NCBI GenBank assembly: GCA_012963185.1
Contig: DTWD01000322.1
Location: 1 to 5,633, forward strand
Direction: 5' to 3'
DNA from: Acidobacteriota bacterium
Lineage (GTDB): Bacteria > Acidobacteriota > Vicinamibacteria > Vicinamibacterales > UBA8438
Length of the DNA: 5,633 bases
This document shows, piece by piece, positions 1 through 5,633 of this stretch; positions within the stretch are counted from its first letter, which is position 1, and every line of letters begins with the position of its first letter. A program made the position numbers and the translations under genes. The notes beneath the pieces were generated by a model that saw nothing but the letters and a program-made list of their open reading frames with translations, searched no databases and was not told the origin of the DNA.

Positions 1-1428
1 GCAGTGTCGCCGCAAATTGAATCCTCGTCTATTCCGTCCTACTTCATTCATGGGTACGTTCCGACACCGAACACTTTCTATAAGGGAATACGTCAACTAG
101 AGCCAGCGACACTAATGACAGTGGATAGCGATGGGAATATTGCGAAGCAGTCCTACTGGACATTGCAATATCCGACTCGTCGTGATGCGCGGCGGTCCGT
201 AGACACACGAGAAGTACGAAATCAGGTGAGGGCACTTACGAAAGAGGCTGTTCGCAAGCGATTGGTTAGTGATGTGCCGTTGGGGGCTTTTTTGAGTGGG
301 GGCATCGATTCGAGCATCGTGGTCGGGTTGATGACTGAACTGACTGATCGTCCGGTCAAGACATTCAGTATCGGCTTTGAGGGGGACCCACGATATGACG
401 AAACTGCGTACGCGAAACTTGTCGCTAAGAGATTTGGTGCGGACCACACCGAATTTCGTGTGAAGCCTAATGCCATTGACCTGGTCGAAAAGCTTATTTG
501 GCACCACGATGGACCATTTGGAGATTCTTCAGCTGTGCCAACGTTCATTGTGTCTCAGCTCACGCGTGAACATGTGACCGTTGTACTGACTGGAGATGGT
601 GGCGACGAACTGTTCGCCGGGTATTCTCGGTTCTATGCCGGCCTACTCGCAGAGCGTATTCCGCGAGTTGTTGGAACGATGCTCAACCAGGTTGCGACAA
701 GTTTCGGTGCTGTGCCGAGTGGTCGGGATTGGCGGGCACGAGCACAGCGCTTTACACGGGCGATGAATCTTCCGTTGTATGAGCGGATGACGCGTTGGAG
801 TAGTCTCTTTTATGACGATTTAGAATTGTTGCTGTCGCCAGCGCTTCTATCAGAATTGCCGGCCATTGATCGGTTGCGATACATCGATGCTGAGAGGAGA
901 CAGATGGAACCACTGTCCACTCTTGGTAAATTGCTTCATGCGAATTACAAAACCTATTTGCTTGATGATTTGCTGGTAAAGACCGATCGTTGCACGATGG
1001 CAAATTCGCTTGAAGCCCGGTCACCTTTTTTGGATACCGCACTGGTTGAATATGCCGCAACTATTCCAGATGCACTTAAACTTCGTCGCGGACGAACGAA
1101 GATTATTTTGCGAGATGCATTTTCTGATTTACTTCCTCAGAAAATAATTACGCGGGGAAAAATGGGCTTTGGGGTGCCATTCGGCACTTGGTTCCGGACG
1201 GATCTTCGAGAATATCTGAGCGATTTACTTTTAGTTGGGCGCCCACTGTGTGCAGACTATCTCTCGTTGGAGTATGTGCGTCAACTTGTTACGCGTCATC
1301 TTGATGGACAAGCCGACCTGGGTCTTCAACTGTGGAGCATTCTCTGTTTTGAACAATGGCTTCGTATTCTGCCTGATTGGCACCGAAATTCTACGGTAGC
1401 CGTAAATAGTGGTTCAATCGTTCGTTGA
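1..1428 (+). CDS. asnB: Asparagine synthase (glutamine-hydrolysing)-like amidotransferase, 5'-partial
   Basis: This family moves ammonia from glutamine to an acyl-adenylate made from a carboxylate and ATP. In polysaccharide loci, relatives are thought to amidate sugar acids. Counting the GTG at position 4 as residue 1, residues 9-52 match the junction after the N-terminal glutaminase domain (HGYVPTPNTFYKGIRQL). The synthetase domain follows: PP-loop SGGIDSS at 98-104, DGPFGDSSAVP near 168-178, GDGGDE at 197-202, a conserved K326-T-D-R segment running to SLEARSP near 336-342, and RGKMGFGVPFGTWF near the C-terminus. The glutaminase domain with its catalytic N-terminal cysteine is absent. Because the frame is already open at base 1, the gene almost certainly continues off the left edge, so the GTG at 4 is not a credible start. 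The 3' end overlaps the opposing methyltransferase gene by 15 bp. The family is certain; the substrate (aspartate or a uronic acid) cannot be read from the sequence. Confidence 0.95.
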   Translation, partial: AVSPQIESSSIPSYFIHGYVPTPNTFYKGIRQLEPATLMTVDSDGNIAKQSYWTLQYPTRRDARRSVDTREVRNQVRALTKEAVRKRLVSDVPLGAFLSGGIDSSIVVGLMTELTDRPVKTFSIGFEGDPRYDETAYAKLVAKRFGADHTEFRVKPNAIDLVEKLIWHHDGPFGDSSAVPTFIVSQLTREHVTVVLTGDGGDELFAGYSRFYAGLLAERIPRVVGTMLNQVATSFGAVPSGRDWRARAQRFTRAMNLPLYERMTRWSSLFYDDLELLLSPALLSELPAIDRLRYIDAERRQMEPLSTLGKLLHANYKTYLLDDLLVKTDRCTMANSLEARSPFLDTALVEYAATIPDALKLRRGRTKIILRDAFSDLLPQKIITRGKMGFGVPFGTWFRTDLREYLSDLLLVGRPLCADYLSLEYVRQLVTRHLDGQADLGLQLWSILCFEQWLRILPDWHRNSTVAVNSGSIVR

Positions 1429-2355
1429 CGGCGCGTCTTTTCCAAAGAGTTGCGTGGTTGGGTAGGAGTGCACGATCAGTGCCCAGAATGCAGGCGAAGA
1501 TTGTGGATGCAGCATGTCGTCTCGAATTGCTTTTCGCAAGCTTTGGTCGTACTCATCAGTTTGCGATTGACGTAAATCGACAGCTTTTTTAATCAGGAGT
1601 GGCCAGGTGATAAAGTCGTAGTGCAGCCTGTTACAGGCCCTCCCGCCAAGTCGATACAAGACAGCATACGAAAACGATCCAAACAGTTCGGTAATTTTTG
1701 AGATTGTTCGCGGTGTGTATTGCCGGACACCGTGTAATAAATAAAGCAGTAAACACGCAGAGGATGGGAAAAGATGAATTTGTACTGTTGGTCGTTTATT
1801 CCTGATAATGAAGTCCTTGAGTGTGGAGAAAAAGATTAAGTCGTCGTCAAAATGTTCGATGGCTGATTGAGAGATGAAGAGGTTCGCTTTTTCTGGAAGA
1901 TGCTTTCCGATGGTATTCGCATCGACCTGCAGAAATTGAAGTCTCTGGTCTAGGTTTGTCAGATCCTGCCACCGGTTGGAGAAGGCTGCATCGATTCCAA
2001 GGTACTGCGCATTCTCGGTGTTACACCAATTAAGTAACTGCGGTCCGTAGTTACCGCCACCACACCCGCAGTCGACGAACTGAATGGGTCCTAGTTCTCT
2101 ACTTATGCCTACCCAAGGTAATGCCTGCCAAAATAAATCTGACAATTTACGACTAGGCGAAGATGTTTGATTTAAGTGTTGCCATTGGGCCTCCGAAATA
2201 TCGCAACGGAAATCTTCGATCGTCATTGCTGGGTCAATGGCCGTATACGGAAGTTGATTATTCAACCAGTTCAATGCGAGATACGACACCTTTGACCAGG
2301 TGCTCAGTTTGTGGTCCGCGTTGATGCGATGAAGGGACGTTGATACCGATGCCAT
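1414..2355 (-). CDS. Class I SAM-dependent methyltransferase of a polysaccharide locus
   Basis: A 313-residue, probably soluble, Rossmann-fold methyltransferase. Motif I is VDCGCGGGNYG at residues 94-104, fitting the D-x-G-x-G-x-G S-adenosylmethionine loop. An acidic residue for the ribose follows at D122 (YLGID), then D145 (FLQVD) near the adenine, and the post-motif segment SAIEHFDDD at 164-172. An N-terminal extension of about 90 residues, with SPSRKLSDLFWQALPW at 66-81, and the HLFPSS...HGVRQYTPR stretch near 194-216 resemble methyltransferases I associate with O-antigen and exopolysaccharide clusters (from memory). The start is the ATG at 2355-2353, only 7 bp after the carbamoyltransferase stop. 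No good Shine-Dalgarno is visible, so translation probably depends on coupling to the upstream gene. The gene ends inside the asnB 3' end on the opposite strand. Methylation of a sugar hydroxyl or amine is inferred from context; the acceptor is unknown. Confidence 0.88.
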   Translation of the reverse strand: MASVSTSLHRINADHKLSTWSKVSYLALNWLNNQLPYTAIDPAMTIEDFRCDISEAQWQHLNQTSSPSRKLSDLFWQALPWVGISRELGPIQFVDCGCGGGNYGPQLLNWCNTENAQYLGIDAAFSNRWQDLTNLDQRLQFLQVDANTIGKHLPEKANLFISQSAIEHFDDDLIFFSTLKDFIIRNKRPTVQIHLFPSSACLLLYLLHGVRQYTPRTISKITELFGSFSYAVLYRLGGRACNRLHYDFITWPLLIKKAVDLRQSQTDEYDQSLRKAIRDDMLHPQSSPAFWALIVHSYPTTQLFGKDAPSTND

Positions 2356-2362
2356 TGCCAGG

Positions 2363-4123
2363 TTAAGCGTCGAGTAGCGATTCTTGGCCAGGTTTACAGA
2401 ATAGCGTGTTGTCGATGAGTACTAAATCCAGTTCGGTTGATGTCAACATTTCGAGTCCGACTCGGCAGAAATTCAAGATCGGTTCACCACCCGGGTTGAA
2501 GGACGTATTTAACAGGATAGGCATTCCGGACAGTTGTTCGAATTCTTTCAATGTGCGGTGAAGCCATGGATTGTGATCCTGGCGGATTGTTTGGACACGG
2601 GCGCTGCCGTCTGCGTGGGTGATTGACGGCAGTTGTTCGCGGTATTCAGGCCGCGTATGACAGATTGCCGACATGTATGGAATGTCGATTTTTGTGGTGA
2701 AGTACTGAGAAACATCTTCGGCAGTTACTACTGGTGCAAATGGTCGGTACCACTCGCGATGCTTCACTTTGTCATTCAGCAATGCTCTCATTCCTGAGTT
2801 CAAGGGATTGCATAAGATAGATCGATTTCCGAGCGCACGCGGACCTATTTCATATCTTCCTTTAATTACTCCGATGAGTCTGTTGTCATGAATCAAACGC
2901 GCGATGATGCGAGGAATGTGGTCAGGTTGAAGTTCATGATGAGGATAACTTTGCTTGAGAGTTGGAAGGTCAGCCAGGTCAAATGCCTCTGTTCCGAGAT
3001 ACGGGGAAAAAAATTGTTTAGTGCCCGTGAATGTCTGAACACCTGACTGGAAGTACGCATAAAGAGCGGCACCGGCAGAAAGACCACAGTCTGTCGGGTT
3101 GGGTACAAAGTGGCATTGTTGGAACAAGCCTTCTTCTTCTATACGGTAATTGGTAATTCCGTTTAATGCGCAGCCACCCACGACGCAGAGATTGCGGCTA
3201 ATGTCACGGTGGTTCGCCAACAGAGTGGTGACCTCCTTGGTCCACGCATGCTGCACAGTCTGGGCTAGGTCTTGTGATAGTTCATGTTCAGGACCGGGAA
3301 GCCGTAGCTCGTATTGTGGTGGGCCGAGTATGTTTTTAACTGTTTGACGAATGCCTTTGTTTGAGTCCTGTTTCATCGGTTCCAAGAACGCACGAAATTC
3401 AGGAAGATCTTCGAGTCCCACGGGGTTTATGCGGTGGGCTTTGCCGTAATTGCGCAAGCCGGTCACATCGAACGGTGGTCGTTTGACGTATTCTCGGACG
3501 TACTTACGAGCAGAGGCGACCCACTCCGGTCTTATGCGACCGTAGGCCGACAATCCCATTGTCTTGCCAGCGGTGGAACCGGCGACGTCAGGTTGAATCG
3601 CCAGAATGTAACCGAGATTGTTGTAACTTTGTCCAAAACGGAGCGGACTCTGTTCGATATAGTTCAGAACACCATTGGTTCCGTGAAACAGTACTGTTTG
3701 TCCGTCGTTCCCCATACCGTCATAACTCAAGACAACGGACTCAGCGTACGGAGAAGAGTAATAGGCTAGAGCTGCATGACTGAGGTGATGGTCGACATGA
3801 AAGGCGCCTGAGAAGGAAAAACCATTGTGCTTGAGTAATGCGAGTGTGTTGTTGTACTCGTCTTTTCGACCTTGGTTTTGCACGGCGACTACATCAAATG
3901 TGCGTCCCCATGTTTTCGATACGAGTTCGAGAAATAGAGCAAAATCTTCGACATCTACGTACTGAAACCCTGATTGGTGGCGACCGGGTTCGAGCGTAAA
4001 ACAATGCAGTTTGTAGCGTTTTTGTCGAAAGTAGCGTTCCGCTTCCATGATGCCGTGGACGACACCATCGACAATCAGTGCAACACTCGAGTCATGACCC
4101 AATGTGATCCCAAGGATGTTCAA
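2363..4123 (-). CDS. NodU/CmcH/TobZ-family O-carbamoyltransferase
   Basis: A complete 586-residue carbamoyltransferase, a normal length for the family. These enzymes activate carbamoyl phosphate with ATP to carbamoyl-adenylate and pass the carbamoyl group to a hydroxyl, often on a sugar. The N-terminal Kae1-like domain shows GHDSS (9-13), HHLSHA (112-117), SYDGMGNDG (133-141), KTMGLSAYG (187-195), GGCALN (316-321) and PNPTDCG (341-347). H112, H116, D135 and D345 are the likely metal and nucleotide ligands by analogy with TobZ and Kae1. The C-terminal domain shows KGRYEIGPRALGNRSI (421-436), KHREWYRPFAP (454-464) and LLNTSFNPGGEPI (537-549). No key motif is missing. The start is a TTG (plus-strand caa, 4121-4123): no ATG or GTG occurs between it and the upstream in-frame stop, the protein then begins exactly where relatives begin, and a GGGAG ribosome site lies 7 nt upstream. 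It heads a two-gene unit with the methyltransferase. The acceptor sugar is unknown. Confidence 0.95.
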   Translation of the reverse strand: MNILGITLGHDSSVALIVDGVVHGIMEAERYFRQKRYKLHCFTLEPGRHQSGFQYVDVEDFALFLELVSKTWGRTFDVVAVQNQGRKDEYNNTLALLKHNGFSFSGAFHVDHHLSHAALAYYSSPYAESVVLSYDGMGNDGQTVLFHGTNGVLNYIEQSPLRFGQSYNNLGYILAIQPDVAGSTAGKTMGLSAYGRIRPEWVASARKYVREYVKRPPFDVTGLRNYGKAHRINPVGLEDLPEFRAFLEPMKQDSNKGIRQTVKNILGPPQYELRLPGPEHELSQDLAQTVQHAWTKEVTTLLANHRDISRNLCVVGGCALNGITNYRIEEEGLFQQCHFVPNPTDCGLSAGAALYAYFQSGVQTFTGTKQFFSPYLGTEAFDLADLPTLKQSYPHHELQPDHIPRIIARLIHDNRLIGVIKGRYEIGPRALGNRSILCNPLNSGMRALLNDKVKHREWYRPFAPVVTAEDVSQYFTTKIDIPYMSAICHTRPEYREQLPSITHADGSARVQTIRQDHNPWLHRTLKEFEQLSGMPILLNTSFNPGGEPILNFCRVGLEMLTSTELDLVLIDNTLFCKPGQESLLDA

Positions 4124-4130
4124 ACAATGT

Positions 4131-4135
4131 CTCCC
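4131..4135 (-). promoter_or_regulatory. Ribosome binding site of the carbamoyltransferase gene (decides a TTG start)
   Basis: Reading the minus strand, GGGAG lies 7 nt before the TTG at 4123-4121. This is good Shine-Dalgarno complementarity at normal spacing. It supports the rare TTG as the true initiation codon, since no ATG, GTG or other TTG is available in frame before the upstream TAA. Confidence 0.7.
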
Positions 4136-4255
4136 AAAGTCAGAAATCTGCCAAGATTACGGTTAAGTACACAACTGCAGAAGGCGAAGGTACGGTTTGA
4201 TCGAATTAGTTGTGATGCAATGATACGCGTCCGTCGAAGTAATCGCCACGAAGTC

Positions 4256-4260
4256 GAGGT
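4256..4260 (+). promoter_or_regulatory. Ribosome binding site of the GT9 gene
   Basis: GAGGT lies 6 nt before the ATG at 4267. It is the best Shine-Dalgarno match in front of this gene and supports initiation there, even though the resulting protein looks short at its N-terminus. Confidence 0.6.
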
Positions 4261-4266
4261 AAACGG

Positions 4267-5280
4267 ATGGGACTAGGGGGACATCTGCTGTGGTCGTCAG
4301 TGATTCGGCGATTGCACGAAGATTCCGGGAGTCCAGTCCGTGTCGGCTATCTTCCTGGTCTTACAGACCTGCTCCGAGGCGAGCTGCACGACGCGAGTCG
4401 TTCGATCCAAAACGACACAATTTTCCGTGACAATCCCCGGATCGATCCTCAACGGGCTACCAAGAAATCTCGACTTTTAATTGCAGTTGATCGGGCAGTG
4501 ATTGCGGCATTGAGATTGCTAGGTCTCTTAAGGGCCTACGAACGATTCATATTTTGGCTCGTCTGTCAGATGCGGCATCGCTCTGGGGTCTGGCATGCAC
4601 ATATCGATATGAGGCTCCATAGCTATGTGCGACGAGAAACACCAGACCGGATGGTGTGGAAAGAAGGGGGCCACATCATCGATATTCTTTTGGCTAATTA
4701 TGGGTTGATAGCACGGGATTACGAATGTGAAATATATTTTTCGCCTCATGAGGAAGAGACAGTCAATCGCTTACAAGAATCATTAAAACTTACAACCGAT
4801 TTTGTTGTGATAGAACCACATTCGAATAGTCAGTGGTTTGGTGATTTACGGGAATGGTCATTTGAGCGGTGGGAGCGTGTCGTTGAGTGGCTACGCGATC
4901 ACAATTATCCCGTTGTGCAAATTGGAGAAGGTGGCAGGCCTGTTTTGGAAGGTGCGATTGATGTCACCGGCCGTGCATCCTTTCGAGAGGCTGTGTTGCT
5001 TATGAAACGCGCCAGACTGTTTTTAGGTCAAGAGGGCGGCCTCATGCATGCGGCGAATGCCGTCAACGTTCCGAGTGTGATCGTATGGGGTGGTCTGACG
5101 CTGCCAGAGTTCGCTGCTTACAGTAAACATACGGTGCTGTGTACACGCGTCGATTGTGCTCCTTGTGGTCTTCGAGGGCATTGTCCGTATGACAAGAAAT
5201 GTTTAACTACGGTTGAGACGAGTGACGTTATTTCAGCCGTTTCCGACACGCTGGTATCGAGCAAGACCGAAATAACTTAG
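4267..5280 (+). CDS. Glycosyltransferase family 9 (ADP-heptose:LPS heptosyltransferase-like) protein
   Basis: A 337-residue GT-B fold enzyme, expected to be cytoplasmic and to add a sugar from a nucleotide donor to a growing glycan. The C-terminal half is typical of GT9: FVVIEPHSN (179-187), REWSFERWERVVEWL (195-209), VVQIGEGG (216-223), then FLGQEGGLMHAANAV (252-266) followed by NVPSVIVWGG (267-276), which forms the donor-binding region. A cysteine-rich tail has C292, C297, C300, C306 and C312, a pattern often seen at the end of GT9 proteins. The N-terminus begins directly at the glycine loop (MGLGGHLLWSSVIRRL). The preceding beta-strand normal for the family is absent, and G5 sits where GT9 enzymes usually carry Asp. 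The ATG at 4267 is the only start: an in-frame TAA at 4240-4242 closes the frame upstream with no start codon between. The family is well supported; heptose as donor is not established. Confidence 0.87.
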   Translation: MGLGGHLLWSSVIRRLHEDSGSPVRVGYLPGLTDLLRGELHDASRSIQNDTIFRDNPRIDPQRATKKSRLLIAVDRAVIAALRLLGLLRAYERFIFWLVCQMRHRSGVWHAHIDMRLHSYVRRETPDRMVWKEGGHIIDILLANYGLIARDYECEIYFSPHEEETVNRLQESLKLTTDFVVIEPHSNSQWFGDLREWSFERWERVVEWLRDHNYPVVQIGEGGRPVLEGAIDVTGRASFREAVLLMKRARLFLGQEGGLMHAANAVNVPSVIVWGGLTLPEFAAYSKHTVLCTRVDCAPCGLRGHCPYDKKCLTTVETSDVISAVSDTLVSSKTEIT

Positions 5281-5360
5281 GCCACTCGTTAAGAGGATAA
5301 GCTGTCCGTGCCTGTGAAAAGATCTACTGCCGTGGCACAATAGAGAGCCCGTCGAATTAT
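5281..5360 (+). other. Short intergenic spacer between the GT9 and WecA-like genes
   Basis: These 80 bp join two genes reading the same way. I see no T-tract terminator and no clear sigma-70 promoter. The only symmetry is GTGCC (5308-5312) with GGCAC (5334-5338), a 5-bp stem with a 21-nt loop and no T run, which I do not regard as functional. Read-through from the GT9 gene is therefore plausible. Confidence 0.4.
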
Positions 5361-5633
5361 ATGGATATCCTTGTTCTGCCGTTTCTTTCGGCATTTGTGC
5401 TCGCTCTCGTACTCGTTCCGCTATGCCGTCGGGCGGCGCGTTCTGTGGGCAAAGTAGCTCACCCTGCTGCGGACCGTTGGCATCGACACGCGACGCCACT
5501 GTTTGGCGGCGTAGCAATCGCGATAGCGACTATAGGGTGTGCCATTGGGTTTAGTGATGTTACGTCACTGGTGGTCCCACTGGGTTGCGGCGCGCTGATT
5601 TTTCTAGTTGGGCTTGCCGATGATATTCATAGC
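5361..5633 (+). CDS. WecA/TagO/MraY-family undecaprenyl-phosphate sugar-1-phosphate transferase, 3'-partial
   Basis: The first 91 codons of an integral membrane protein that continues off the right edge. Family members transfer a HexNAc-1-phosphate from a UDP-sugar to undecaprenyl phosphate, the first step of many lipid-linked glycans. Residues 3-21 form a hydrophobic first membrane segment followed by a basic patch (CRRAAR). The cytoplasmic loop DRWHRHATPLFGGVAI (38-53) matches the conserved R-x-x-H-x-x-x-T-P-x-x-G-G signature. Two further hydrophobic stretches (about 50-64 and 68-84) lead to GLADDIHS, whose D87-D88 pair corresponds to the magnesium-binding Asp-Asp motif near residue 90 of WecA. 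The ATG at 5361 is the first start codon after the in-frame TAA at 5298-5300. No close Shine-Dalgarno is visible; GAGAG at 5343-5347 is about 13 nt away. It probably shares a transcript with the GT9 gene. Whether it is a WecA-type polysaccharide enzyme rather than MraY is inferred from context and motif spacing. Confidence 0.88.
   Translation, partial: MDILVLPFLSAFVLALVLVPLCRRAARSVGKVAHPAADRWHRHATPLFGGVAIAIATIGCAIGFSDVTSLVVPLGCGALIFLVGLADDIHS

Larger units (their letters stand above)
4124..4266. promoter_or_regulatory. Divergent intergenic region, presumed promoter region for both transcription units
   Basis: These 143 bp separate the start codons of the carbamoyltransferase (leftward) and the GT9 gene (rightward), so any local promoters for both units should lie here. 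For the rightward gene the best candidate I see is weak: TTGATC at 4197-4202 and AATGAT at 4219-4224 with a 16-nt spacer, each matching the sigma-70 consensus at four of six positions. I found no convincing -35/-10 pair for the leftward unit. A 6-bp direct repeat CGAAGT occurs at 4235-4240 and 4249-4254 (14 nt apart), too short to call an operator. The region also contains an 18-codon frame (ATG at 4220, TAG at 4274-4276), discussed in the findings. Confidence 0.4.

Noticed and set aside
4..6. GTG as the true start of the asparagine synthase-like gene
   Set aside because: The protein would begin at the very end of a glutaminase domain, and the frame is open to base 1, so the gene is cut by the window edge rather than naturally short.
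1427..1441. GACG-GCG-CGTC hairpin followed by TTTT at the asnB stop codon, a possible terminator
   Set aside because: The stem is only 4 bp with a 3-nt loop and four T residues. It is too weak to call and could arise by chance.
3434..3783. Two overlapping forward open frames of 111 and 74 codons inside the carbamoyltransferase gene
   Set aside because: They are antisense shadows of conserved carbamoyltransferase coding sequence, with no motif or ribosome site of their own.
3974..4276. A 100-codon forward open frame spanning the 5' end of the carbamoyltransferase gene and the intergenic region
   Set aside because: Most of it is antisense to the well-supported carbamoyltransferase N-terminus and shows no recognisable domain. 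Only its last 18 codons, outside that gene, are considered in a finding.
5334..5350. TGGCAC as the -24 half of a sigma-54 promoter upstream of the WecA-like gene
   Set aside because: The matching -12 element (TTGC-type at the required spacing) is absent.
5233..5517. A 94-codon reverse open frame at the right end
   Set aside because: It lies antisense across the GT9 end and the WecA-like start, which has clear family motifs. The reverse frame has none.

Overview
The window is a piece of a bacterial surface-polysaccharide (O-antigen, exopolysaccharide or similar glycan) biosynthesis locus. It holds five protein-coding genes, of which three are complete and two run off the window ends. The GT9 heptosyltransferase-like protein and the WecA/TagO-type phosphoglycosyltransferase point to a Gram-negative-type cell that builds undecaprenyl-linked glycans. 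Base composition looks roughly balanced between GC and AT. Nothing in the window (no rRNA, tRNA or marker gene) fixes the genus, so I leave the organism open.

Layout: (1) positions 1-1428, plus strand: the C-terminal two thirds of a glutamine-hydrolysing asparagine synthase-like amidotransferase (AsnB family), whose N-terminal glutaminase domain lies off the left edge. (2) 2355 down to 1414, minus strand: a class I SAM-dependent methyltransferase whose last codons overlap the asnB end by 15 bp, tail to tail. (3) 4123 down to 2363, minus strand: a complete NodU/CmcH/TobZ-family O-carbamoyltransferase, 7 bp upstream of the methyltransferase and almost certainly co-transcribed with it. (4) 4124-4266: the only divergent intergenic region. 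(5) 4267-5280, plus strand: a GT9 (heptosyltransferase-like) glycosyltransferase. (6) 5281-5360: a short spacer. (7) 5361 to the right edge, plus strand: the start of a membrane-embedded WecA/MraY-family sugar-1-phosphate transferase.

How they may work together (inference): the WecA-like enzyme would load the first sugar phosphate onto undecaprenyl phosphate and the GT9 enzyme would extend the chain. The AsnB-like enzyme, the carbamoyltransferase and the methyltransferase would decorate sugars with amide, carbamoyl and methyl groups. The carbamoyltransferase-methyltransferase pair is a compact two-gene tailoring cassette, reminiscent in logic of nodS-nodU in Nod-factor loci, though the acceptor here is unknown.

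Most deserving of a second look are the odd 5' end of the GT9 gene (it starts right at the glycine loop, lacks the usual first beta-strand, has Gly where an Asp is expected, and is overlapped by a short upstream frame that would supply a plausible missing strand), the carbamoyl/methyl pair itself, and the terminator-less convergent overlap with asnB. I saw no CRISPR array, insertion sequence, tRNA, riboswitch or convincing terminator.
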